Origin: Lithodes maja
Lineage: Eukaryota > Arthropoda > Malacostraca > Decapoda > Lithodidae
Direction: 5' to 3'
DNA length: 64,000 bases
NCBI GenBank assembly: GCA_037953745.1
Contig: JBAKBP010007989.1
Coordinates: forward strand, 30,959-94,958
In this document: piece by piece, positions 53,880 to 64,000 of the stretch
Numbering within the stretch: the first letter of the stretch is position 1
Layout of the letters: every line of letters starts with the position of its first letter
Position numbers and translations under genes: made by a program
The notes under the pieces: model-generated
The model's database searches: none
Seen by the model: the letters and a program-made list of their open reading frames with translations, nothing else
What the model was told of the DNA's origin: nothing

Positions 53880-54190
53880 CAAGAATAGGGACAACACAAA
53901 ACAATGAACACAAAAAAACAAAATACAAATTCACACACATCTAGGTCACCCAGAAGAAGACTCAGAGACCAGGGTCACCAAGGTCCGTCCAGCACTCCCC
54001 CGGCCCCCAACCACCCGGAGAGGTTCCGATCTTGGCAGGCAGACATGCAGCGGAGCCAAAGCCACAATCCCGCCCACCACACTTCCAGGTGCACCCTTCA
54101 TATAAATAGTCTCCCCGGGCCAGGCGCCTGATCGATTATTATCTAGTCCAACTTGCGCCCGACCCTTTCCCCCAAATGACCACGTGTTCA
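53880..54190 (-). repeat. SINE-R copy, minus strand
   Basis: It contains the inverse of the family landmarks, such as 'ccagcactcccccggccccc' and 'aattcacacacatctaggtc'. The 5' end (54190) extends to 'gaccacgtgttcactcatct', which also occurs at the head of the copy ending at 48640. Confidence 0.75.
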
Positions 54191-54464
54191 CTCATCTATT
54201 CACAAGCATTCTCCATTCATTCCTGTTTATTACATATCGATCATTTATATTTTGTGACACCATTTTATGATTATTTTCATGTATAATCGAGTACTGGTAG
54301 CTCCAACTAGCAAACCTTGCTTCTATCCCTTGTGGAACATAGCATACAAGTTGTTGGTAAGAGTTGTGTTATCGGGCGTACCACTACCGACATACAGCAT
54401 AACTCGACCTCTCTAAAACATTAACCTAACCAAACAACCTAACCTAACCTAACCTAACCTAGTA

Positions 54465-55372
54465 CAGTCAGGCCTGCCAATACGCGAGTATATGGGCGAC
54501 ACGCGCCCTCGCGGAATTGATATTCGCGTATTGGAAATATAGCTTTAAATGGGAATAAATTAATAGGGGCGGCACGGCCTAAATTAGGCCTATTTAACAC
54601 CGTTAATTGCCACAAAAGGTACATATATGTATACATAAAGATCCAAATCATAAGAAAATATAACAATAATAATAAACTCACCTTAAAATTAACAGTATGA
54701 AGGCTAGATATGAATGGTGGGGGCTCCGAGGCAGACCCCCTCCGAGGCAGGGCGAGTTCAGCTAAAGTGGCCCGGCCCTGTCCCCGGCCCCGTCCCCGGC
54801 ACCATCATCGTCCGAAGAACTGTCCCTGTCACCAATCACTCTGTTGAGGGCCAGGCGCCTTTGCTCCACCTGAACCTCCCTCATAAAGCCACCAAAATCC
54901 TCTGGCACGTCATCTTGAGCACCCGAGGTCGAAGGTTGTGGATCGTCAGGATCGTCTTGTGGTTCTTGGCGGCGGGCAAGGAATTTTGCCATCAGTGTTT
55001 GCCTTCTCTTGTTGATTTCTTCATGGTGTTTGTCAATATAGAAGAGGAATACACCGTCAACGTTCATCAGGACTTCTTGTTTTCTCACAGGGCACTCTTC
55101 CATTGACCGAAAGCTTTTCTTGAGTAGGTCAACCGCAGCCAAGATTTGGCTCAGTTTACATACAGGCAGCTCCATGTGTACAGCTCCATGCGCGGAATGG
55201 CGGGGCGGGCTAGCGTACTAGGCGGACTCCCTGGAATTGCCTCTATATCGGCTCCGGAAACGCATTTTAGAAGTTCACTTCACGTTTTCAAAATTTTGGG
55301 TATGATTCGACCCCCCCCTCGCGTATAAGGTGATTCGCGTATTGGAAGCTCGCGTATTGGCAAGCCTGAATG
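54465..55372 (-). mobile_element. pogo/Tigger-like element with ORF remnant
   Basis: The ends are CAGTCAGGCCTGCCAATACG and, inverted, CATTCAGGCTTGCCAATACG, flanked by TA. It is related to the 47434-48193 MITE by the 'ccaatacgcgag' subterminus. It encloses a minus-strand frame (54762-55175). Confidence 0.8.
54762..55175 (-). pseudogene. possible transposase C-terminal remnant
   Basis: The frame of 137 codons begins ELPVCKLSQILAAVDLLKKS, contains FYIDKHHEEINKRRQTLMAK and ends in an acidic, Asp/Gly-rich tail. Its place inside a pogo-like element suggests the C-terminal end of that family's transposase. No DDE or helix-turn-helix motif is seen, so this is inference. Confidence 0.4.
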
Positions 55373-55729
55373 TATTCATGTAGTAATGAGAATACTAGGT
55401 TAGGTTAGGCTTTTTAGTAAGTATTTATAGAGGATTTATGTTGTATGTCGGTAGTGGTACGCCCGATAACACAACTCTTCCCAAGTTGTTTATAATAATA
55501 GTGTATAATAGATGTACTGTACCCATTACCATACAGTACTGTAATGTATTTGGTGGTCAGAGGTATCAACGTACATCTGTCAAAAGTTTTTGCTCTTTTC
55601 AATTGACTATTCAACATACTGTAGGGGTATGGTACACATATTTTTGTTGCACAATATAATTATAAGATACTGTATGATCGGATACATAATGTGTAGAGAC
55701 TAATTTAGGTGGCTATTTGTTCTTTCCAG

Positions 55730-55928
55730 GTGTGGTGAAGAGTGTGTGGCTAAGGAGGAAGGGTTCGGCGGCATGGACCCATTCGCCTCATTCTTCGGGG
55801 ACTTCGGCTTTGGGTTCGGTGGAGGTGGAGGTGGAGGCAATCGGGAGCGCGAGGTACCCAGGGGCGGGGACGTCACCATGGATATGCTCGTGACACTAGA
55901 GGAACTATACGTCGGGAATTTTGTTGAG
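55730..55928 (+). CDS. DNAJB11: DNAJB11-like co-chaperone, Gly/Phe exon
   Basis: After CTTTCCAG the first base completes an Arg codon with the AG from 47138-47139. The exon then encodes CGEECVAKEEGFGGMDPF, the repeat-like FFGDFGFGFGGGGGG linker, EREVPRGGDVTMDMLVTLEE and LYVGNFVE, and ends in phase 0 before GTTAGT. The linker and the start of the first C-terminal beta domain match DNAJB11 in order and content. The intron from the J-domain exon is 8.6 kb and full of nested repeats. Confidence 0.93.
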
Positions 55929-56063
55929 GTTAGTGAGATACATTTGTTTACTCTCTTGCTTCATGTTGTCTGCTTCCATAATTTCAACTTTGTATCTAGT
56001 AAATTATAAACAACTTTACACACGATTATCAAAGCTTTTGTACATACATACATTTATGTTTAA

Positions 56064-56543
56064 CCCTCCAGCCCCGGTTATGTATTATATATATATTCCT
56101 CGAAACCCGGGTGTTTTGGCCGAAAAACGTCTAGGCTAGGCTACCGTATATTCGTTAATCAGACTGCTTCCCGCATTCCCGCGCATCCCCAAGCGTAGCT
56201 GTGTTATTTACCTGTAAAATGGCATTAAGTAGAGCTCTCTAAGTCAACTGGGTGAGCTGTGATGATGATTTCATTGGAGATAACTTTATGGCCAAACCAG
56301 CCACTTTACACCACTTTTCGATACTGAACAACAACATACAGGCACACAAGAACAAGCGACGCTCTCCTTCTTGTGGCCGGAGATGCGGAGCGTCGGTCCA
56401 GCCGGCTGTTGTTTACATGCGTCGGACCGACGCCTCGCACAGCAAGCTCACAGGCTGTGACGTCATGGGAGCATAAAAGGCCTTCCGGGTACCTGTTACA
56501 TGCTTTTTTATGGGCGTACAAGAGGTCATCCGGGAACCGAGGG
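56064..56543 (+). mobile_element. TTAA MITE family M3, uninterrupted copy
   Basis: TTAA lies at 56060-56063 and 56544-56547. The ends are CCCTCCAGCCCCGG and, inverted, CCCTCGGTTCCCGG. It shows the unbroken internal TTAA ('ggcattaagtag') used as the insertion target at 37674. An open frame from 56252 (MSCDDDFIGDNF...) is shared with the other copies. Confidence 0.87.
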
Positions 56544-56842
56544 TTAAAGACCAAATCATCCACAGAGTGTGGTTTCAATCTCACATCCTTTATATTCAAG
56601 ATGTATTTATATATTTTTCATAAGAAGAGAAAAATAATTGAAGTTATGCAAGCTTTTTTATTGTGATAGTACATTAGTTTGATGCAGACTAATTTAGAAA
56701 TGGAGAGACTTTACTGGAAGAAAGAAGTAAATATTGTATAGTTAATTGGAGAGGTGGAGATAGTATACAGTACAGGATGTGGGGTGGTGAGCAGGACTAA
56801 AAATTTATGAAATGGTTGAGCTAAATCAGAAAAGAGCTATTA

Positions 56843-57036
56843 CAGGTCTCCCTCGATTTATGATTGTGTTACGTTCCTGAAAACTCTATCTTAAATAGAA
56901 AATATTGTATAGCAAACCTTAAAATTAATGGGGTAAATGGGGATGTGTTCTCGGACCAGCCAAAACCCAAACCCAAACACATAAAAACCCTATAATGATA
57001 TCATACATTGGGGCATCGGATAGTGAGGGAGGCTTG
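56843..57036. mobile_element. small pogo-like MITE, copy 1
   Basis: The ends are CAGGTCTCCCTCGATTTATG and, inverted, CAAGCCTCCCTCACTATCCG, flanked by TA. It matches 63308-63494 throughout. Confidence 0.8.
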
Positions 57037-57566
57037 TACTAGCTTCAGTTTGGGGGCGGAAGGGGGAGCTGGGAGCGATAGGTTCCCAAAGGAGCATATG
57101 TTACTTTGGATATGCTTGTTACACTGGAGGCACTATGCTCTGTTCATTATAGGTAGAACATTCTGGCCCCCAACCTCTCATGACTCAAAACACTACTTCA
57201 GTAACTTTGCTATTATATCTACCATTTGGGAAGTGGGAATGGGTGAAAATTTGCCCTAGTCCTTTTTTAGTTATACGTGGTACCCGGTAATGGGTCCTGA
57301 TTTTGGCCTAGTTATAGAGTATGTGTAGTGGCCTATACTCTGTTTCTTTTCAACCGACGGTAAATTGCAAAGTTCCCATCAAGATCTATCAGTTATTTTG
57401 AAGATTTTGTAGTGAAATATGGTACTAATTATATAAACTCTATATGAAGCAGAGACATAGTACTGTAGTTTAATATTTGTCCATTAAGTATCGAGAAATT
57501 AGCTGCTAAGGGATTAAATTTTTCATCAGTTGAAAAGAAACATAGTATAGTTATCCTGTACAGTAT
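57037..57566. other. intron spacer, no gene
   Basis: At 57079-57170 a stretch 'ggatatgcttgttacactgg' resembles part of the DNAJB11 exon at 55730 ('ggatatgctcgtgacactag'). It may be another decayed exon copy, but too short to be sure. Otherwise nothing is recognised. Confidence 0.35.
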
Positions 57567-57631
57567 TCTTTATTTTTATTAATTTCACCACAACACCAGA
57601 CACCCCCAATGAAATTAATTAAAGTATATAT

Positions 57632-57704
57632 GATCCACCGGGATTCGAACCTGGGTTATCACACACAGATTTTTGCCACCTTAACCATTACACCACCAGG
57701 ACGG
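57632..57704 (-). repeat. tRNA-like sequence in tandem unit 1
   Basis: On the minus strand it has an A box TGGTGTAATGG (57685-57695), a long anticodon region and a B box GGTTCGAATCC (57641-57651). A repeat of it lies at 57955-58027. The part between the boxes (TGGCAAAAATCTGTGTGTGA) does not form a standard anticodon arm, so it is likely SINE-derived. Confidence 0.55.
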
Positions 57705-57954
57705 TTATAGGTTTATGCACACGCCTACGACTTATTATCCATTCTCGAATACTGGATATTAATCTAATCATGTTCATATTCCCAACCGCGCTATGGTAGC
57801 CTACTGTTTAAGTGAGAGGAAAGAATATTCATGGGGCACAAATCATATAGACCGGCCTCTCGACGAAATATCCCTGTACCTACTAATAATCTTTATTTTT
57901 ATTAATTTCACCACAACACCAGACACCCCCAATGAAATTAATTAAAGTATATAT

Positions 57955-58027
57955 GATCCACCGGGATTCGAACCTGGGTTATCACACACAGATTTTTGCC
58001 ACCTTAACCATTACACCACCAGGACGG
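57955..58027 (-). repeat. tRNA-like sequence in tandem unit 2
   Basis: Identical in arrangement to 57632-57704, exactly 323 bp downstream. Confidence 0.55.
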
Positions 58028-58134
58028 TTAAAGGATTATGCACACGCCTACGACTTATTATCCATTCTCGAATACTGGATATTAATCTAATCATGTTCAT
58101 ATTCCCAACCACGCTATGGTAGCCTACTGTTTAA

Positions 58135-58738
58135 CCTAACAAGTGCGCATGGGGGTAATTAGACACCTCTCCCTGTGCGCATGTATTTGAGGTGTTTCAG
58201 TCACTAAAATATTAATTTTACCATAAATAGCATTAATACTTATCCATACGCGCCTATTATGGGTTGATTATAAAGGTATTAACCTGAAACAACAATAAAA
58301 CGAGTGAAAACAGAGTTTGGATGGTCAAAATCGGAGATATAGCCCGCGAGTTGTATAATGTATGGGTGAGGCAAGCTGCTTTCCCGCCAATTTCCCCCAA
58401 AGCCACTGAGACACAGTCGATCGATACTCTCTCTCTCTCTCTCTCTTGCACTCGTTTGCTATCAGTGATGACAACGCCCTGCTTGCAACTCGCTAATGTT
58501 AGCACGAAAATATACCTCAGAATAAGGGAATAACAGGGAAAATAGGTGATAGCTGAAGGAGAGGAGGAAAGTGGGGAAGGAGGGGAGGTAGAGGACTGAG
58601 ATTTTGCATGGCCCAGGGGCCAAAAAAAAAAAAAAAAAATGTCGATGTCAAAAGTTGATTTTTTTTTTCTCTGACTCTTAAGAGTCTTCCCGCAGTCCGC
58701 CGGGGGAACTCTTAAAGAGTCTCCCCGCAGTTCCCGGG
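58135..58738 (-). mobile_element. TTAA MITE M1 in tandem unit 2
   Basis: TTAA lies at 58131-58134 and 58739-58742. The empty site is in the first tandem unit ('ctgtttaagtgagagg', TTAA at 57808-57811). Its orientation is opposite to the copies at 18912 and 59195. Its GA tract appears as CT at 58428-58446. Confidence 0.92.
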
Positions 58739-58886
58739 TTAAGTGAGAGGAAAGAATATTCATGGGGCACAGATCATATAGACCGTCCTCTCGACGAAAT
58801 ATCCCTGTACCTACTAATAATCTTTATTTTTATTAATTTCACCACAACACCAGACACCACCAATGAAATTAATTAAAGTATATATG

Positions 58887-59145
58887 TGAGGTGAGGAATT
58901 TTGTTGATCTGAGAGCTATGTAATATGTGTATGGTAATGCTCAAATGTTTATGCTTCCATAATTTTCAATTTTTATCTAGTAAAAAACCCAGACACTTTT
59001 TAGCGTGCAAGAATCAAAGCTTTTATATACCGGTACTATACTGTATATCATTAGATATAAGAATAGTTAGTTATCTATGACTTTGAGCATGACTATAGTC
59101 CATTCATTATAGGTAGGCTAGACATTGTGACCTCTATCCTCTGTT
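58887..59145. other. intron spacer
   Basis: 'gttgatctgagagc' to 'tctagtaaaa' resembles the start of the intron after the exon at 55730 (55928-56000), hinting at a local duplication. No gene. Confidence 0.3.
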
Positions 59146-59194
59146 GTTGTTGTTGTTCCCTAAGCTGCCTGGCCGAACAGCCACGAGTCCTTAA

Positions 59195-60244
59195 CCCGGG
59201 AGCTGCGGGAAGACTCTTAAGAGTTCCCCCGTCGGACTGCGGGAAGACTCTCTGGAGTAAGTAAAACTAAAAATCAACTTTTTACATCGAAAAAAAAATA
59301 TTTTTTTTATTTTTATTTTTTTATTTTTTTATTTTTGTTTGGCCCCTGGGCCATGCAAAATCTCAGTCCTCTACCTCCCCTCCTTCCCCACTTTCCTCCT
59401 ATTCCTCAGTTATCACCTATTTTCCCTATTATTCCCTTATTCTGAGGTATATTTTCGTGCTAACATTAGCGAGTTGCAAGCAGGGTGTTGTCATCACTGA
59501 TGGCCATCGAGTGCAAGAGAGAGAGAGAGAGTATCGATCGACTGTGTCGCAGTGGCCTTGGGGAAAATTGGCGGGAAGGTAGCTTGCCTCACCCATACAT
59601 TATACAACTCGCGGGCTATATCTCCGATTTTGACCATCCAAACGCTGTTTTCACTCGTTTTATTGTTGTTTCAGGTTAATACCTTTATAATCAACCCATA
59701 ATAGGCGCATATGGATAATTATTAATGCTATTAATGGTACAATGAATATTTTAGTGACGAAAAACCTCAAATACGTCAGCACAGGGGGACGTTTTCATTT
59801 ACCCCCGTGCGCACTTCAGAGGTTGTTGTTGTTGTTGTTCCCCAAGCTGCCTGGCCGAACAGCCCCAAGGCCCCGAGCAAGGCCAAGGCCATAACCGAGC
59901 GCCCCCACAGAACCCTCCCCGCCGACCACAATAAAGCCTGGGTGACCGAAGCCACTCCATGGCGGGGAGCTTGAGGAGGGTGCGGAAACGCCCGGGAAAC
60001 CAAAGCCCCACCCAGGGCCCTGTGCCCCTCAGCAATTATGAAGAGAAAGTTGAGGGGCAAGGGAAAAATGTGACGCTTTGGCTTCCAATCTTGGTAGATT
60101 GGGAGGTCAATCCACGTTAGAGACGCCGTCACTTGAGATCTAGAAAATATATAAGTAAAAGGAACAGTCAGAGTAAGCTATGGGTATGGCAGAGATTGCT
60201 CAGTTCTCACTCTGATAGACCAGCCCATCACCAAACTTCAGAGG
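59195..60244 (+). mobile_element. TTAA MITE M1 with SINE-L inside
   Basis: TTAA lies at 59191-59194 and 60245-60248. It starts CCCGGGAGCTGCGGG. The right end is split by a SINE-L at 59825-60234; without it the MITE is about 0.63 kb, like copy 1. Confidence 0.87.
59825..60234 (-). repeat. SINE-L copy in MITE
   Basis: ACTTCAGAGGTT occurs at 59813-59824 and 60235-60246, a 12-bp target duplication. On the minus strand the element starts TGGTGATGGGCTGGTCTATC and ends GGCAGCTTGGGGAACAACAA. The last ~35 bp before the tail are shared with LINE1. The 5' head is not tRNA-like. It has no long frame common to all copies. Confidence 0.88.
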
Positions 60245-60540
60245 TTAAGGAAGGCCATGGCCACGGTCGGGCTTTCCCACAGAGCTCTCAAAGAGTATAA
60301 ATTGTGTTGTTGGCGTAAGTGGTTGTGTGAAATGCAGTCTTCTATGATGTGTTTAATGGTATGGGGTGCTGTGTTACAACCCGGGCAGGTGTCGACTCTT
60401 CTGATAGATCAGAAGAGCTGGATGGTGTCCACATCTCAGCCTGGCCAGGTGGACTCTGTCCTCGCGAGGAAGGGAGGATTCAGAAGGATGAATTTCGGGA
60501 GGTCGTGCTTGCAGCTGCGTGTTGTCTATGAGTGAGTGGA

Positions 60541-61374
60541 TGTAACTCAAAGTGGTCTGTACATTTCCACACCTATTCCCTGGCTGTCTCTTCCCAAATG
60601 GTGAAAATAGTAGCTCAATAAATAATAGTACTCTAATTTTTTAGTGGCAGAAGTTAGAGGTCACAATTTCTGGCCTACCTATAAGTAATGGACTATATTA
60701 TATTAACTGTAGTTTGATGCAAGCTAATTGACGCTACCAAGAATTCTTGGAGTTGCCGCCTGAGACACGTTGTTTTGTACTGTAAGCGACCTGGGCCCTT
60801 TAAATGTCGACATCCCGCAGTTCTCCACCCTCCCTCCCTCTCCATCCATAATTCTTAATTACGTGTATAAGCTAGATATAGTACTTTCCATAGCTGACAC
60901 ATATTACAGTCATTGCATATTGATGCTAATTATATTTTAAAGTCACCAATAATATTAGATAACTATATTTATAATGTAAAACTTGCAAAATAAACAAACT
61001 AAAACGGGGACGATACAAGATAAATGCAAAAGAATTTATATGGAAAAAGGTATTTTCGCACTTTTTTGTTATGGTAGTTAATCGTCCTTATAATTGTGCT
61101 TTTACAGTAGTAATTTTTTGCTACATATGGAAATTCCCACGACTACCATACTATATAAGCACTTAGTGTAATCCTCTATTATATGGTAAAAACACACAGA
61201 ATAGTAAGAAATTGTGATAAACTTTGTATAGCCTATGTGTGGAGTCTTGTTGATGTCGACAGTCATAGCTCTGGCACTACTTCGGAAGCGTCCACCAGAG
61301 GTCTCAGGTGAATTCTTGGTAGGGTCAATTGGTGGGAAATTGTGTTCAGTTTAGTGAGAAGTAATTAGTGTGCA
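60541..61374. other. intron spacer, no gene
   Basis: AT-rich sequence without recognisable repeats except CAGTAG-type words. Confidence 0.3.
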
Positions 61375-61520
61375 GTAGTTCTATCTATCTACTCAGGCAC
61401 ACTCCCCATTTATTTATTTATTTATTTATTTATTTTTCTATTTTTTGTATATTATAGCTGGGGGTGGCCGACTTGAGACGAGCCCAAACTGGGATAAAGA
61501 AAAATAAATGAACACAAAAA
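61375..61520 (-). repeat. SINE-R copy, truncated, minus strand
   Basis: 'gggggtggccgacttgagac' and 'aaatgaacacaaaaacata' match the 3' half of the family. The A-rich block has become an ATTT run (61412-61435). Confidence 0.6.
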
Positions 61521-62632
61521 CATAATTCCTTTCTATCTCTAAGAGCAAGGTCAATACGAAGGCTATTGCAATGTTGAACGCCAGTACAACTGCATCAAAA
61601 TAGTACGGGTGGGAAGGAGGGTTTCAGTTATTCAGGCTTAGTTTATACTTCACTCAGAGCAGAGATGGGAGGACAGTTTTTTTTTTATTATACAATTACA
61701 TTCATACTCAAAAATTTGCCCGCCTAATTTCATAATTTCATCCAGTACAAGTTGATATATTATGGAGAAATTTAATAGGCCTTGTGATAATAGATAGGCC
61801 TAATGTAAATGATTATGCAAATGAGTAATCCTAGGCCGTAACTCACCATATGTATTCTAAAGGATCTGTAGTTAATGTGTTACCCAATATGCTGAAACTG
61901 GATACTGGTGTGCCTTATTACTATAGGTATATTTTCACTGCAAATATAGTGAACATTTGATTGTCTTGTAAGTTAATAATATCAACATTCTGGGTGTCTG
62001 ACAACAATAGGAACATCTATGTATTTACTGTATCTATTGCAAGACACCTCAATGCTCAACTGTCATATTGTGCCCCTCCCCTCACCCACACTTTCTCTCG
62101 TATACCTCTCAACTCCATCCCTCTATCTCACTCTGTCTCTTCTTCTCTGTCCAAGGTGTTCCTCTGGAGCTGGAGTGTGTGAACATTCCAGCACATCCAC
62201 ACCAAATCTCTCATACTTCCTCATTAGTCTATCTTTCCATGTGACTCCACACTCACTTTTCAAATAACTCATTTATCCCCTCTCACTCTTGATTTATGTC
62301 TCCAACAATGTCCATGCTTCATTCTTGTACATCATTTTATATCCTTTCTATCCTTTGGTGTGGATGTTTCCCTTACTGCTTTCATTAATTTCATTGAAGG
62401 TGTTTGGTGATGTGGTGAAATTAATAAAAAAATAGATTACTGATACTTGATCTTTGATGTCAACCACACTGCAACACATGTGAACCATTTTTGCGTATGG
62501 GATGAGAATGTGTTTTTTTTTTTAAGTCAATCATAGGATTATTAAATATGCCTCAAGCCACCTTATATTTTATTGAGATTTAGCTTATAATTATTTGTCT
62601 TAATCCAATACTTTCCTTCCATGCCCCTATAG
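61521..62632. other. intron spacer, no gene
   Basis: Nothing is recognised apart from a CT-rich stretch (62060-62160) and an ordinary acceptor (CCCCTATAG) at the end. Confidence 0.35.
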
Positions 62633-62775
62633 ATGGTGCGCAACAAGCCAGTGGCACGTCCGTCGTCCGGAACAAGAAAGTGTAACTGTCGACAGGAGAT
62701 GGTGACCAGACAGCTGGGGCCGGGACGCTTCCAGATGACCCAGCAACAAGTCTGTGACGAGTGTCCTAATGTCAA
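62633..62775 (+). CDS. DNAJB11: DNAJB11-like co-chaperone, cysteine-region exon
   Basis: It begins in phase 0, as the previous exon requires, and encodes MVRNKPVARPSSGTRK, then CNCRQEMVTRQLGPGRFQMT and QQQVCDECPNVK, with two bases left before GTGAGT. The CNC and CDEC cysteine pairs mark DNAJB11-type proteins within the substrate-binding region and are absent from most class II J proteins. The remaining C-terminal exons lie outside the window. Confidence 0.94.
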
Positions 62776-63307
62776 GTGAGTTAATAGTAGTGTTATTGCA
62801 TAGCCTTAAGCCGGTATCACACGAGAGCTTTTTCCCTCAACATTTATCCTCAATACTGGTCTGGCAGCTTGTGGGGTCAACTTTAAACAGTATTCTACCA
62901 TCTAAATTAAACTTTTGTCACTCTAATTCCAATGCCAGTGCAAAATATCCAGGAATGTTGCCAGAATAATGTTGATCATAGCATGTTGACTATAAATGCC
63001 ATCATGTGATACCCCCTTGAGTCTCGGTAAACCTGGTATCACACCAGCAGCACTTTTTACCTCGACTTTTATCGGCAACCATGATCTGGCAGATTATGAG
63101 TTAAACTTTTAAGTAATTCTATCTATTGCCAGATGCTTTAATCCCAGCAGCGTGGTCATGAATGAATCGCCTCCGTGCTCCTGTTTCATCAGTCATCCAA
63201 TGCCAATCCCACCCAACACCGCTATCATACATACACCTCTCGATTCCAACCTTCCACCCCATTCTCAGTCTGCCTCTCCCCCTTTGCCCTTCCACCTCAA
63301 TCTCATA
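62776..63307. other. DNAJB11 intron
   Basis: It begins with the donor GTGAGTTAATAG. Two phrases, 'ggtatcacacgagagctttt' (62813) and 'ggtatcacaccagcagcact' (63034), show a diverged ~220-bp tandem repeat. No gene. Confidence 0.4.
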
Positions 63308-63494
63308 CAGGTCTCCCTCGATTTATGATTGGGTTTCGTTCCCGAAAACCCAATCTTAAATAGAAAAGTCATAACGAACCCTAAAATTAATGGGGTAAAT
63401 AGGGATGCGTTCTCGGACAAGCCAAAACACAAACACCTAAAGACCTATAATAATAATATCGTAAATCGGTGCATCGGATAATGAGGGAGACTTG
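63308..63494. mobile_element. small pogo-like MITE, copy 2
   Basis: TA-flanked (63306-63307, 63495-63496), with ends CAGGTCTCCCTCGATTTATG and, inverted, CAAGTCTCCCTCATTATCCG. It matches 56843-57036. Confidence 0.8.
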
Positions 63495-63691
63495 TATACT
63501 CTTTTAGTTATTCTCTCACTCACCATGTTAAGTGATTTTGGTAATTATATAGATGTCTATATCCTAGACTTGCTAATAGCCCAGAGTTCACAGGTGGTCA
63601 GTTAAGCACAAGTGTTGGGGTGGGAGAGAGTTAGTGGTGTGTGTAATTGAAGATGAGTGTAACATGATGACTGACATATGACTAGTTACTA

Positions 63692-64000
63692 CAGTAGACC
63701 CTCGTTTATCCGACATTCAGAACAACGGCACGAATCGCCCAGGCATTAATTAGGTATAAAATCAGAGAAAATGCGGCGAAAATGAATTCAAACCGGCCGC
63801 CATGTGCATCGTCGATCGCCGACAGACTCGGCGCCGTCTGCTTACTCTGTTTTTGTTAGAAGACATAGGCCTAGCCTATATATCTCCACAAAGAAATGAC
63901 CTAACCTAGTTTAGATGTGACCTAACCTATGTTAGATGTATATAAGTCAGCAGAACTCACTGTTATCTCTTGTGTGGCTTTGTTTACTTGTATACCGAAC
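63692..64000. mobile_element. left end of a pogo/Tigger-like element (cut by window)
   Basis: The sequence CAGTAGACCCTCGTTTATCC after a TA is a typical pogo/Tigger terminal repeat. The other end lies beyond the window, so its size and coding content are unknown. Confidence 0.6.

Larger units (their letters stand above)
54354..55494. mobile_element. fold-back family F, split by pogo-like MITE
   Basis: The outer arms (about 42 bp, 'taagagttgtgttatcgggc' through 'ctaccgacataca') are inverted at 55444-55494. Inside each arm are CCTAA or TTAGG runs. A TA-flanked element (54465-55372) sits in the middle. Confidence 0.8.
57567..58886. repeat. 323-bp tandem unit, 2.2 copies
   Basis: The phrase 'tctttatttttattaatttc' starts at 57567, 57890 and 58821. 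Removing the 608-bp insertion plus TTAA from the second unit gives an exact period of 323. Each of the first two units contains a minus-strand tRNA-like sequence. The third unit is cut at about 58886. Confidence 0.85.
59146..60540 (-). mobile_element. LINE1 copy 3, 3' end only, with nested inserts
   Basis: Left piece 59146-59190 ('ccctaagctgcctggccgaa') and right piece 60249-60540 ('ggaaggccatggccacggtc' through the Cys/His C-terminus). A TTAA MITE (59195-60244) separates them. The pre-insertion site 'gtccttaaggaagg' differs by one base from other copies ('gtccctaaggaagg'), which created the TTAA. Confidence 0.8.

Overview
The window looks like repeat-rich nuclear DNA from an arthropod, most likely a decapod crustacean. 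This rests on long introns, an arthropod-type TTAGG repeat unit, a diverse transposon load and a high density of TACAGTA/TACTGTA words. No bacterial, organellar or viral backbone is seen. Species assignment is an inference from style and repeat content.

Host genes. Three phase-compatible plus-strand exons encode the middle of an ER-luminal DnaJ co-chaperone of the DNAJB11 (Drosophila shriveled) type: J domain (46945-47139), Gly/Phe linker (55730-55928) and cysteine-containing substrate-binding region (62633-62775). The signal-peptide exon and the C-terminal exons were not found. A decayed second J-domain exon lies in the first of these introns (about 49400-49545). Upstream, four plus-strand candidate exons (3332-3499, 8013-8130, 9658-9702, 31097-31236) have mutually compatible splice phases and would encode the first ~155 residues of a protein I do not recognise.

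Mobile elements fill most of the rest. From left to right: a piggyBac copy with an in-frame deletion of its catalytic core (4923-6925); TTAA-flanked MITEs; a LINE here called LINE2 (11296-13230); a LINE with a 2A-like motif here called LINE1 (13431-18022, minus); a pair of 0.6-kb TTAA MITEs (18912-20087); a nearly complete Ty3/gypsy element with the unusual order protease-integrase-RT-RNase H (20935-28425, minus); a 12-copy 41-bp tandem array (29544-30040); fold-back and pogo-like MITEs (31977-34147); a CR1/L2-like RT remnant (34509-35450); a Penelope-like RT between direct repeats (36374-37505); a self-nested MITE abutting an intact piggyBac transposase (37513-41735); a truncated BEL/Pao pol (41741-43552); and further nested LINE, SINE, hAT, pogo-like and piggyBac MITE insertions up to the right edge, where another pogo-like terminus begins.

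The main value of the window is the nesting. Several insertions can be compared with an uninterrupted copy in the same window, so target-site duplications and relative ages can be read directly: TTAA for piggyBac types, TA for mariner/pogo types, 8 bp for hAT, and 7-15 bp for the SINE that shares its 3' end with LINE1. LINE1 and LINE2 are each found inserted in the other, so both were active in overlapping periods. No intact cellular gene is fully contained in the window.
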